Part shown: piece by piece, positions 1-6,352 of the stretch | Position numbering within the stretch: position 1 is the first letter of the stretch | Layout: each line of letters starts with the position of its first letter | Source of the DNA: SVQP01 sp045603085 | Lineage (GTDB): Bacteria; Bacillota; Clostridia; Oscillospirales; CAG-272 | Assembly: GCA_045603085.1 (NCBI GenBank) | Contig: JAZULL010000018.1 | Location: 1-8,443, forward strand | Length of the DNA: 8,443 nucleotides | Direction: 5' to 3' | Position numbers and translations under genes: made by a program | The notes under the pieces: model-generated | What the model was told of the DNA's origin: nothing | Seen by the model: the letters and a program-made list of their open reading frames with translations, nothing else | Databases searched by the model: none

Positions 1-1500
1 GATGTACTCGCACAGCTCTTCCATGCGATCCAGATCCTCGAGCTCGCCGTTACCGGAAATGATCTTATCCAGGATCTCCAGCAGTCTGCGGGTACCTACG
101 CGGCAGGGGGTGCACTTACCGCAGGACTCGTCAACCGTGAATTCCAGGAAGAACTTAGCGATATCAACCATGCAGTTGTCCTCGTCCATAACGATCAGAC
201 CGCCCGAACCCATCATGCAACCGATTGCAGTCAGGTTGTCGTAGTCAATGGGAGTGTCGATCAGATCTGCGGGGATACAACCGCCGGAAGGACCACCGGT
301 CTGAGCAGCCTTGAATTTCTTACCATTCGGGATGCCGCCGCCGATCTCTTCGATAACCTCACGCAGGGTGGTACCCATAGGAACCTCAACAAGACCGGTG
401 TTGGTGATCTTGCCGCCCAGAGCGAATACCTTGGTGCCCTTGGACTTCTCAGTACCCATAGAGGTGAACCATTCTACGCCTTTGAGAATGATCTGAGGAA
501 TGTTTGCATAGGTCTCAACGTTGTTGAGCACAGTAGGCTGGCCAAACAGACCCTTGACTGCCGGGAACGGAGGACGGGGTCTGGGCTCACCGCGGTTACC
601 CTCAATAGAGGTCATCAGAGCGGTTTCCTCGCCGCAAACGAATGCGCCTGCGCCAAGACGGATGTGCATATCAAAGTTGAAGCCCGTGCCAAAGATGTTT
701 TCACCCAGCAGACCGTACTCTCTTGCCTGATCGATTGCGATCTGCAGACGGTTAACTGCGATGGGGTACTCTGCTCTTACGTAAACGTAGCCCTCGTCAG
801 CACCGATGGCGTAAGCAGCGATTGCCATAGCCTCGATGACTGCATGGGGGTCGCCTTCCAGAATGGAACGGTCCATGAACGCGCCGGGGTCGCCCTCGTC
901 AGCGTTACATGCAACGTACTTCTTAACGTTGCCGCGGTTGCCCGAAGCAAACTTCCACTTCAGACCGGTGGGGAATCCGCCGCCGCCACGGCCGCGCAGA
1001 CCCGAATCCAGAATGGTCTGGATAACCTCGTCGGGGGTCATTTCGCGCAGGCACTTCTCAAGTGCGAAGTAGCCGTCCATTGCGATGTATTCCTCGATGC
1101 TCTCGGGATTGATCACGCCGCAGTTACGCAGCGCAACTCTCTTCTGCTTCTTGTAGAAGGTGGTCTCGCTCAGAGAGGAGATCTCGGGCTCAGCCTCGGC
1201 GCTCTCCTTTTCAGCAGCCTCGTTATACACCAGACGCTCAACAATTCTACCCTTCTCCAGATGCTCGGAAACGATCTCGGGGATGTCGTCAAGAGTGACT
1301 CTGGAATAGAAGGTGCCTTCGGGATAAACGATCATGATCGGGCCAAGTGCGCAAAGACCGAAGCAACCGGTCAGAACGATCTTGATTTCCTGATCCAGAC
1401 CCTTGGCCTTGAGTTCCTCTGCAAGTCTCTCGCTCAGCTTAACGCTGCCCGAAGAGCTACAGCCGGTACCGCCGCAAATCAGTACATGAGAACGAATCAT
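1..1500 (-). CDS. hydB: HydB, NADH-binding NuoF-like subunit of NAD-dependent/bifurcating [FeFe] hydrogenase (3' end missing)
   Basis: This is the flavin and NAD(H)-binding subunit of a soluble multimeric [FeFe] hydrogenase; it holds FMN and passes electrons between NAD(H), Fe-S clusters and the HydA subunit. The 500 visible residues start with a thioredoxin-fold [2Fe-2S] domain (C9, C14, C46, C50). The NuoF core follows, with the glycine-rich GRGGGGFPTG at 170-179, the FMN-binding NADEGDPGAF at 199-208, GAFVCGEETAL at 285-295 and EGNRGEPRPRPP at 300-311. Cysteines of the C-terminal [4Fe-4S] site appear as SCGKCTPC (C460, C463, C466). The frame is still open at position 1, so the fourth cysteine and the usual C-terminal 2x[4Fe-4S] ferredoxin domain, roughly 100 residues by family length, lie outside the window. 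The ATG at 1500 follows AAGGAGGA (1511-1518). It is the last gene seen in the operon, 20 bp after the small ferredoxin gene; hydA is expected next. The family assignment is firm; bifurcating rather than purely NAD-linked function is inferred. Confidence 0.95.
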   Translation of the reverse strand, partial: MIRSHVLICGGTGCSSSGSVKLSERLAEELKAKGLDQEIKIVLTGCFGLCALGPIMIVYPEGTFYSRVTLDDIPEIVSEHLEKGRIVERLVYNEAAEKESAEAEPEISSLSETTFYKKQKRVALRNCGVINPESIEEYIAMDGYFALEKCLREMTPDEVIQTILDSGLRGRGGGGFPTGLKWKFASGNRGNVKKYVACNADEGDPGAFMDRSILEGDPHAVIEAMAIAAYAIGADEGYVYVRAEYPIAVNRLQIAIDQAREYGLLGENIFGTGFNFDMHIRLGAGAFVCGEETALMTSIEGNRGEPRPRPPFPAVKGLFGQPTVLNNVETYANIPQIILKGVEWFTSMGTEKSKGTKVFALGGKITNTGLVEVPMGTTLREVIEEIGGGIPNGKKFKAAQTGGPSGGCIPADLIDTPIDYDNLTAIGCMMGSGGLIVMDEDNCMVDIAKFFLEFTVDESCGKCTPCRVGTRRLLEILDKIISGNGELEDLDRMEELCEYI

Positions 1501-1520
1501 AACTCTTTATTCCTCCTTGA

Positions 1521-1889
1521 TTACTTGTTTGCGCTGATGGTGTACTCAGCAACGGGCTTGCCGCCCTTGATGTGCTTTTCGATGACCTTGGCTGCCTTTT
1601 CGGCGGTCATCTTAACGTAGGTTACCTTTTCAGCATCCTTGGTGTAAACCTCAACGACGGGCTCGTACTGGCAAATGCCGATACAGCCGGTCTGAGTAAC
1701 AATAACACTCTCGCCCAGCCCCGCTTCGTTGATGCCCTCAACAAATGCGTTCAGAACGGGACGTGCACCTGCCGCGATACCGCAAGTAGCCATGCCGACT
1801 ACGATACGGATGTCACCGCTGGATTTGCGCAGAACAACCTTGTCCTGCATTTTGGCCTTGATGGCCTTCAGCTCTTCAAGTGACTTCAT
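1521..1889 (-). CDS. (2Fe-2S) ferredoxin-domain protein, thioredoxin fold, HydD-like position
   Basis: A 122-residue cytoplasmic protein related to the NuoE/HydB N-terminal thioredoxin-fold [2Fe-2S] domain. A charged helix (residues 1-20) precedes the fold. Cysteines lie at C36 (MATCGIAAGA) and in TGCIGIC (C69, C73). The usual second ligand of the first pair is replaced: the residue five after C36 is A41. Three-cysteine versions with this GIAAGAR signature are, as I recall, usual for this hydrogenase-linked family, so it may bind an unusual cluster, borrow a ligand, or be structural. The gene lies directly before hydB with a 20 bp gap and after the GHKL ATPase gene with a 43 bp gap, which suggests an accessory electron-transfer subunit of the hydrogenase complex. 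The start follows AAAGGA with 8 nt spacing. A possible internal promoter precedes it. The fold is well supported; the role is inferred. Confidence 0.9.
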   Translation of the reverse strand: MKSLEELKAIKAKMQDKVVLRKSSGDIRIVVGMATCGIAAGARPVLNAFVEGINEAGLGESVIVTQTGCIGICQYEPVVEVYTKDAEKVTYVKMTAEKAAKVIEKHIKGGKPVAEYTISANK

Positions 1890-1908
1890 TGTGATGATCC
1901 TTTCAGAT

Positions 1909-1936
1909 ATTATAAATTTTTTTAAAACCCGGTTAA
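1909..1936 (-). promoter_or_regulatory. possible internal promoter before the ferredoxin/hydB genes
   Basis: On the minus strand a perfect TATAAT (1909-1914) lies 16 bp after TTAACC (1931-1936, four of six matches to TTGACA). The -35 overlaps the stop codon of the upstream GHKL ATPase gene. Transcription would start about 10-15 bases before the ferredoxin start codon region and include its ribosome binding site. The stretch is very AT-rich, so a chance match is possible. If real, it would let the structural hydrogenase genes be expressed apart from the regulatory genes upstream. Confidence 0.3.
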
Positions 1937-2484
1937 GACAGCCCGTCGTACTGTTCGGTCAGGTACGAATCGATCCATTCAAGGATCTCGGGCTCGCCAA
2001 GCGAGATATCCTCGCCCAGCACCTCGCGCAGCTCACGCGTAGCGAGTGTGACCTCTCCCTGCTCGGTGCGGTGCAGATACTCAAAATCGATATCGGGTGA
2101 GCCCTGAATCAGCGTTTTGAGTGTGTCCACCATGTTACCAAGCGGTATAAAGTCGATGTGATTTTTGCCGAACCTTGCATGCGTCACGGTTCCGTGGTTC
2201 TCCCCTACCGATTCGTGCACCGAGGTGATATCCACCCCGCCGCCCGTCATTTCGGCAAGCATTTTGAGAAACGGTATGCCCAGCCCCACCTTGCGGGTGG
2301 TTCTGGTGGTGAAAAACGGATTTGCCAGCTTGGAGACCTGCTCCTCGGTCATGCCGCATCCGTTGTCGCGCACGGTAAAATCCAGCCATTCGCCCGCTTC
2401 GATCAGCTCGATGGAGATGTTGGTCGCGCCTGCTCTGACCGAATTCATGGTGATATCCAGTACGTACAGCGAAAGCTCGTCCAT
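1933..2484 (-). CDS. Stand-alone GHKL (HATPase_c) ATP-binding protein, histidine-kinase-like
   Basis: A 183-residue protein that is essentially one GHKL ATPase domain plus a C-terminal extension of about 90 residues. The N box is at DITMNSVRAGA (N14), the G1 box at DNGCGM (D40, G42, G44), the F box at NPFFTT (55-60) and the G2 box at GLGIPFL (67-73). There is no HisKA dimerisation/phosphoacceptor helix, transmembrane segment or receiver domain, so it is not a complete sensor kinase. By family it binds ATP and could act as a protein kinase or ATP-dependent switch on a partner. The ATG follows GGGGAGG, which lies inside the last codons of the PHP gene; the two genes are one base apart and probably translationally coupled. 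It is the last gene of the regulatory block before the ferredoxin and hydB genes. Domain call is firm; the partner is unknown. Confidence 0.88.
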   Translation of the reverse strand: MDELSLYVLDITMNSVRAGATNISIELIEAGEWLDFTVRDNGCGMTEEQVSKLANPFFTTRTTRKVGLGIPFLKMLAEMTGGGVDITSVHESVGENHGTVTHARFGKNHIDFIPLGNMVDTLKTLIQGSPDIDFEYLHRTEQGEVTLATRELREVLGEDISLGEPEILEWIDSYLTEQYDGLS

Positions 2485-2485
2485 A

Positions 2486-3238
2486 TTAACCTCCCCTCGA
2501 TTTGCCCAAAAGATAATCGATCAGGCGATCCCTGACCAGCTGAGAGGAATACGGCTCGTCGTCAAGCTCGATGACAAAGCCCTCCTCCGAAATATCGGTC
2601 AGATAATGTGCATCCGATGCCTGCACGTGCACAAGGCTGCGCTCGGACAGCACCGCGTGCTTGGCAAGACAGTCCTGCAGCGAGGCCACATCGTTGAGCT
2701 CAAAGGCTGTGAAGTGCGGCTCAGGCGGGAAATCGCCCAGCATCGAGATGATGCCGCTTGAGGTGCGGTCGATATGCGCGGGATAGCAAACGCCACCGCG
2801 CGCGCTGACCTCGGCAAAGGCCTCCTCAAGAGACAGGTACGAAGCGTTGATCAGAAGGAACTCCTCCTCCCCGATCACCTCGTCGTCCTCATCGGTAATG
2901 CATTGACGGCCGAAAATTTCGGGCTGGTTTTTGATTTTAAAGCGTCTTGCATCCACGTACTCGCCAAATTCCATCGCGCTCTCCAAGCTTCTGAACAGAC
3001 AGACGGCGTGAACATCCTCTGCCGTGGTCAGCTCCATGCCGGCTACGGGAATGATGCCGTTGGCCTTGGCGATCTTGAAAAATGCGGGACAGTTTTTGGT
3101 GGAATTGTGATCGGTCAGTGCCACGATCTGCAATCCGTTGAGCAGCGACATCCCGACAATGTTGCCGGGTGTCATATCCTCGTCTCCGCAGGGAGACAGA
3201 CAGGAATGGACGTGCAAGTCACATGCGTAGCGGCTCAT
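2486..3238 (-). CDS. PHP-domain metal-dependent phosphoesterase
   Basis: A 250-residue cytoplasmic PHP-family protein, matching single-domain TrpH/YciV-type enzymes in size. These hydrolyse phosphate esters or nucleotides with a multinuclear metal site. Metal ligands are visible in order: CDLHVHS (D7, H9, H11), LTDHNS (D43, H44), GMELT (E69), DVHAV (H77), YPAHIDR (H155) and SDAHYL (D209, H211). All standard motifs are present, so it should be active. I chose the ATG at 3238 because the protein then begins four residues before the first metal motif and overlaps the upstream DRTGG gene by an ATGA stop/start; a longer reading to 3304 lies inside that gene and adds nothing conserved. GGGAG precedes the start. 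Its place in a hydrogenase operon suggests removal of a phosphate mark or a signalling nucleotide, but the substrate cannot be read from sequence. Confidence 0.92.
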   Translation of the reverse strand: MSRYACDLHVHSCLSPCGDEDMTPGNIVGMSLLNGLQIVALTDHNSTKNCPAFFKIAKANGIIPVAGMELTTAEDVHAVCLFRSLESAMEFGEYVDARRFKIKNQPEIFGRQCITDEDDEVIGEEEFLLINASYLSLEEAFAEVSARGGVCYPAHIDRTSSGIISMLGDFPPEPHFTAFELNDVASLQDCLAKHAVLSERSLVHVQASDAHYLTDISEEGFVIELDDEPYSSQLVRDRLIDYLLGKSRGG

Positions 3239-3564
3239 GCTCCCAACCGTGCACCGATGGCACAGCAGATCTCGTAAGCAGACATGGGCGAGGACAACAC
3301 ACAAAGGTCGTTATCCTTGGCCGCCGCCATGGCGTCGGGCTGCAGCTCGACATCCTCTGCCAGCACGATGGCTGCAGGCTCGGTCAGATTGGCAACCGCC
3401 ACCACGTTGATGTTCACCATAATGGTCACCCATACACAGTCGGCCTCCACACGGCTCATGGCTCGGCTGAGCAGATCACCGGTGTAAACGCCGCAGAATT
3501 CCCTGTCGGGGTCTCCGCAAACGACGCGTGCGCCCAGTACTGTGCAAAGATCACTGACCTTCAT
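3235..3564 (-). CDS. DRTGG-domain protein (copy nearer hydB)
   Basis: A 109-residue single-domain protein resembling the DRTGG regulatory domain, which is otherwise found with CBS domains in pyrophosphatases or in phosphotransacetylases and is thought to be a ligand-sensing module. Features seen are GVYTGDLLSRAMSR near residues 25-38, the hydrophobic WVTIMVNINVVAVANL strand-turn-strand, and VLSSPMSAYEICCAIG near the C terminus. The start is set by AAGGAGG at 3574-3580: ATG 3564 lies 9 nt after it, whereas ATG 3573 directly abuts it. The gene therefore overlaps the end of the hydrogenase-like gene by 14 bp and shares an ATGA with the PHP gene, so the three are probably translationally coupled. 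A second DRTGG paralogue is at 5382-5720. No catalytic residues are seen. Family call is good, function unknown. Confidence 0.86.
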   Translation of the reverse strand: MKVSDLCTVLGARVVCGDPDREFCGVYTGDLLSRAMSRVEADCVWVTIMVNINVVAVANLTEPAAIVLAEDVELQPDAMAAAKDNDLCVLSSPMSAYEICCAIGARLGA

Positions 3565-4906
3565 GGCTTTCATCCTCCTTGACGCGATATTTGTGTTCTG
3601 TAAGAGCGTCGAATCGGGAAAGCAATTCCTCCCGCTCGTCGCCAATGCCGCGCTCCTTCATAAACCGCTTGAGAATGACCGTGCATTCATCAGCACCCGC
3701 TTCGCACTTGACCACGTCCTCGGCAAACGCCATACAGCTGGGAGCACCGCAGGAGCCACAATCCAGACCCGGCAGGGCCTTGGCGATGATCTCCATGTCG
3801 CTCATCATGCGCATAGCGGTTCGTCTGTCGGACGACAGAAGTCCGTAGGGGTTATACTCGATCTCCTTTTCGTGGAAATACTTATCGGGGATCCAGTCGC
3901 TGGCGGGTCTGTTGGGAGAGACCGGCAGATAACGCTTCAGTGATTGCAGTCTGGCCTGCGCGATATAGGGGTTTGCAACCGCCATCGCACCGCCCACACA
4001 GCCGCCGCTGCAAGCGTTGAGCTCAACAAAGTCGAGCGTTGTGATATCCGCGCTGTCAATCTGGTCAAGCACGCGGATACAGTTTTCAATACCGTCGGCC
4101 GCCAAATAGCGGTCGTTGAGTATTGCGGTGGATTCGCCACCCGTGGACGCCCAGCCGATACCGATAATACCGGCCTCGGTGACCTCGTAGGGCTCTTCCT
4201 TATACTTGTTCATTTTATCAAGCAATGCGAAATATACGTCTCTGACCGAAAGGGTGGCGGACACGTAATTTCTCTCTCCCGCAAAGTTGTTCTTGACGTA
4301 ACTGACCTTAGCGGGACAGGGCGAGATAAAGATAATACCGATATCGTCATCCGAAAGCTCCGGATGCTCCGCCATCACCTTTTCTCTTGCCAGCATGGCG
4401 GCAATGTCCATGGGTGAGAGCATCGGCATGATATTCTCGCACAGATAGGGATAATTGGTACTGATCAAGCGCATGATCGTCGGGCAGGCCGAGCTGATCA
4501 CGGGCTTTTTCACATCCTCTCTGTTAATGTACTTACGCGTGTAAGCACTGACAAGCTCTGCGGCACAGGCGACCTCGAAAACGTCGTCAAATCCAAGATC
4601 CAGAAGGCCTCGGATGATATAGCCGATGTTATCCAGATTGTCAAACTGACCGTAAAGCGACGGTGCGGGAAGCGCAACCGTGTATTTGTAATCGTCCAGA
4701 ACAGAGAGCGCGTCGTGCGTTGCCTTTTTGGCTTTATAGGGGCAGACGCGAATGCACTCGCCACAGTCGATGCACCGCTTGGGGTTGATGACCGCATGTC
4801 CGTTACGGATGCGGATGGCCTCGGTCGGGCATCTTTTCAAGCAGGCGGTACAGCCCCTGCACTTTTCGATATCAAGTGATACCGAGTGCTTATACTCTCG
4901 TATCAT
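3551..4906 (-). CDS. [FeFe]-hydrogenase-like protein with sensory-type H-cluster motifs
   Basis: A 451-residue protein. It begins with a 2x[4Fe-4S] ferredoxin domain (C16, C19, C22, C26; C45, C48, C51, C55), then an iron-hydrogenase large-subunit domain, then a small Fe-S domain (CGSCGAPSC, C383, C386, C391) and a charged tail. The H-cluster loops are SSACP (C141), SPCPAK (C197, K200) and NACSGGC (C299, C303), so all four cysteine ligands are kept. The proton-relay cysteine of catalytic enzymes (first C of TSCCP) is alanine, and the MPCxxKxxE glutamate is absent. As I recall, these changes are known from group C (HydS-type) sensory hydrogenases. Unlike typical HydS it has no PAS domain. The ATG at 4906 follows GAGGT (4911-4915); a GTG at 4912 would overlap that site. 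It probably senses H2 or redox state for the genes around it; slow catalysis or a structural role is possible. Confidence 0.9.
   Translation of the reverse strand: MIREYKHSVSLDIEKCRGCTACLKRCPTEAIRIRNGHAVINPKRCIDCGECIRVCPYKAKKATHDALSVLDDYKYTVALPAPSLYGQFDNLDNIGYIIRGLLDLGFDDVFEVACAAELVSAYTRKYINREDVKKPVISSACPTIMRLISTNYPYLCENIMPMLSPMDIAAMLAREKVMAEHPELSDDDIGIIFISPCPAKVSYVKNNFAGERNYVSATLSVRDVYFALLDKMNKYKEEPYEVTEAGIIGIGWASTGGESTAILNDRYLAADGIENCIRVLDQIDSADITTLDFVELNACSGGCVGGAMAVANPYIAQARLQSLKRYLPVSPNRPASDWIPDKYFHEKEIEYNPYGLLSSDRRTAMRMMSDMEIIAKALPGLDCGSCGAPSCMAFAEDVVKCEAGADECTVILKRFMKERGIGDEREELLSRFDALTEHKYRVKEDESHEGQ
3574..3580 (-). promoter_or_regulatory. Shine-Dalgarno site that decides the DRTGG start and lies inside the hydrogenase-like gene
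   Basis: AAGGAGG on the minus strand lies within the last codons of the hydrogenase-like gene. It stands 9 nt from ATG 3564 and 0 nt from ATG 3573, so it selects 3564. Ribosomes finishing the upstream gene at 3551 pass over this start, which favours coupled translation and a fixed ratio of the two products. Confidence 0.8.
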
Positions 4907-4943
4907 ACACACCTCGATACATTTGATGATTTGGATCCGTGGG

Positions 4944-5366
4944 TCAGAAGCAGACCTTCATGGTAATGGTGGTTCCCTCTCCGACCACGGTATCGATACG
5001 CAAGTCGTCCGTATACTTGATCATATTCGGCAGACCCATGCCTGCGCCAAAGCCAAGATTGCGGATATGGTCCTTTGCCGTGGAATAGCCCGCCTGCATG
5101 GCAAGCTCCACGTCGGGGATTCCGGGTCCCTTGTCCGCAAGGATAATGACGATCTCGTCATCCGATGCGAGCACGTCGGCAGTGCCGCCGTTTGCATGAA
5201 TGACCATATTGATCTCACCCTCGTACATCGCGATCGACACGCGACGGATAACCTCGGGCGGATATCCAAGCTGGCGCAGCTTTTTCTTTACCGTTACCGA
5301 CGCTTCGCCTGCGGACGAGAAGTCCGAGCCATCCACGTCGAAATGGAATTTTACAACGTCAGACAT
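4944..5366 (-). CDS. RsbW-like ATP-binding protein (anti-sigma-factor / Ser-Thr kinase type GHKL domain)
   Basis: A 140-residue GHKL domain of the anti-sigma-factor/serine-protein-kinase type (RsbW, SpoIIAB). The N box is YEGEINMVIHANGG (E49, N53, H57), the G1 box DKGPGIPD (D78, G80, G82) and the G2 box GFGAGMGLPNM (105-115). All ATP-binding elements are intact. Classical members phosphorylate a STAS-domain anti-anti-sigma factor and bind a sigma factor; neither partner is encoded in this window, so the target must be elsewhere or this is a re-purposed ATPase. The ATG follows GGAGG with 7 nt spacing, and the gene starts 15 bp after the first DRTGG gene. It precedes the hydrogenase-like gene with a 37 bp gap. 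It differs in type from the second ATPase of the operon (1933-2484), so the two are not a simple duplication. Confidence 0.9.
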   Translation of the reverse strand: MSDVVKFHFDVDGSDFSSAGEASVTVKKKLRQLGYPPEVIRRVSIAMYEGEINMVIHANGGTADVLASDDEIVIILADKGPGIPDVELAMQAGYSTAKDHIRNLGFGAGMGLPNMIKYTDDLRIDTVVGEGTTITMKVCF

Positions 5367-5381
5367 CGAAGGACCTCCGGC

Positions 5382-5720
5382 TTAGTGGGACAGTCCCGCC
5401 GCATACAGAATGCCGCTTGCCTCAAATGCGCGCTTTTTGCTGCACATCACAACAATGCCGCACTCCTCTGCCAGCTCGACCATCTCATCGGTCGGTCTCT
5501 TGCCTCTGACGAAAACAATGCAGATCATGTCCATCATGTTCGCAGTGCGTATCACCTGCGAATTGACCAGACCCGTGATAAGTACTCCTTGGTCCTTGAC
5601 GTAAGCGAGCACGTCGCTCATCATATCACTGCAGCAGGCCGAGGCAACTTCGCTTTCGAGATATTCCTCGCCGCACAGCAGCTCTGCGTCCAGAAGTTTA
5701 CTGATTTCGCTGATCTTCAT
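5382..5720 (-). CDS. DRTGG-domain protein (copy nearer hydC)
   Basis: A 112-residue single-domain protein related to the other DRTGG protein of the operon: both begin MKxS, have a cysteine/glycine turn near residue 16, a hydrophobic centre and a serine-rich turn before a C-terminal helix. Here the region CCSDMMSDVLAYV (29-41) corresponds to GDLLS of the paralogue, and VVMCSKKRAFEASGIL to the C-terminal part. It has no transmembrane segment and no obvious catalytic site; the family is presumed to bind a small ligand. The ATG at 5720 follows GGAG. It is the first gene after hydC (56 bp gap) and precedes the RsbW-like ATPase by 15 bp, which suggests pairing with that ATPase, as the other DRTGG protein is grouped with the PHP and GHKL genes. 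Function unknown. Confidence 0.84.
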   Translation of the reverse strand: MKISEISKLLDAELLCGEEYLESEVASACCSDMMSDVLAYVKDQGVLITGLVNSQVIRTANMMDMICIVFVRGKRPTDEMVELAEECGIVVMCSKKRAFEASGILYAAGLSH

Positions 5721-5738
5721 ATTTTTCTCCGAATTTTT

Positions 5739-5752
5739 CGCGGCTATCCGCG
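5739..5752 (-). other. short GC hairpin between hydC and the first DRTGG gene
   Basis: CGCGG and CCGCG pair around a four-base loop, with A/T-rich sequence on both sides, in the 56 bp gap after hydC. On the coding strand it is followed by AAAAATT rather than a U tract, so it is not a normal terminator. It could protect or process the hydC end of the transcript and so raise hydC levels over the regulatory genes, but a five-pair stem may be chance. Confidence 0.3.
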
Positions 5753-5776
5753 GATTTGGGTTGCGTAAGGGGTGAA

Positions 5777-6274
5777 TTAGTCGACGTACTTCTTGAGAAT
5801 TTCGGGAACGTCAGCCACAGTCAGTCTGCCGTAAACCTCACCGTTGACGGTAAGAACGGGTGCCAGACCGCAAGCGCCGATGCATCTGGTAGCTTCCAGG
5901 GAGTACTTGCCGTCAGCAGAGGTGCTGCCAACAGGAACGCCGAGCAATTCGGAGAACTTGTTGATAATGTCACCCGAGCCCTTAACGTAGCAAGCGGTAC
6001 CCAGGCAAACTGCAACTGCAACTTCACCGTCGGGATTGAGCTTGAACTGTGCGTAGAAGGTAGCGATACCGTACACCTTTTCTACCGATACGCCGGTCTT
6101 TTCTGCGATGATCTTCTGCACTTCGTAGGGCAGATAGCCGTAGATTGCCTGAGCTTCCTGCATGATGGGCATGGTTGCGCCGGGAACGCCCTCATACTTC
6201 TTGATCACTTCAAGCAATTTTGCTTCCTGCTCCGGAGTGCCACGAAATTCAACCGTAGTCATTGTCTTTTTCAT
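5777..6274 (-). CDS. hydC: HydC, NuoE-like [2Fe-2S] subunit of NAD-dependent/bifurcating [FeFe] hydrogenase
   Basis: A 165-residue protein of the NuoE (24 kDa, thioredoxin-like [2Fe-2S]) family at normal full length. A helical N-terminal part (residues about 12-80, with the family signature YGIATFYAQF at 68-77) precedes the cluster fold. The four ligands are C90 and C95 (CLGTAC) and C131 and C135 (CIGAC). In the hydrogenase complex it partners the NuoF-like HydB (1-1500) and relays electrons to or from the flavin. It is the first gene of the operon, with a promoter at 6319-6347. The start ATG at 6274 follows AGGAGG (6286-6291) with a rather long 11 nt spacing; an in-frame ATG four codons later would be further still. 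Six regulatory or accessory genes and the small ferredoxin separate it from hydB. Family assignment is firm; the symbol follows the HydABC convention. Confidence 0.95.
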   Translation of the reverse strand: MKKTMTTVEFRGTPEQEAKLLEVIKKYEGVPGATMPIMQEAQAIYGYLPYEVQKIIAEKTGVSVEKVYGIATFYAQFKLNPDGEVAVAVCLGTACYVKGSGDIINKFSELLGVPVGSTSADGKYSLEATRCIGACGLAPVLTVNGEVYGRLTVADVPEILKKYVD

Positions 6275-6318
6275 GGTTAGTAAATCCTCCTGTGATTACT
6301 TTAAAATATAACCGTCTT

Positions 6319-6347
6319 ATTATATCATATAATTTTATAAAAGTCCA
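6319..6347 (-). promoter_or_regulatory. sigma-A-type promoter of the hydrogenase operon
   Basis: On the minus strand the -10 is a perfect TATAAT (6319-6324) with a TG extension (TGATATAAT). A 17 bp spacer separates it from TGGACT (6342-6347), four of six matches to TTGACA. Transcription should start near 6311-6313, leaving a leader of about 38 nt before hydC that contains AGGAGG. The extended -10 compensates for the imperfect -35. Confidence 0.75.
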
Positions 6348-6352
6348 TAGGT

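Noticed and set aside
664..1620. Long plus-strand open frame (318 codons) antisense to hydB
   Set aside because: The opposite strand encodes an unmistakable NuoF-like protein with all motifs; the plus frame shows no recognisable domain and crosses the end of one gene into the next.
3239..3304. Longer start for the PHP gene (GTG or ATG upstream of 3238)
   Set aside because: The extra residues lie inside the DRTGG gene and resemble no PHP protein; the ATGA overlap at 3235-3238 is the normal arrangement.
4752..5768. Long plus-strand open frame (338 codons) opposite the ATPase, DRTGG and hydrogenase-like genes
   Set aside because: It spans several well-supported minus-strand genes and their ribosome binding sites and has no protein motif of its own; the openness reflects codon bias of the real genes.
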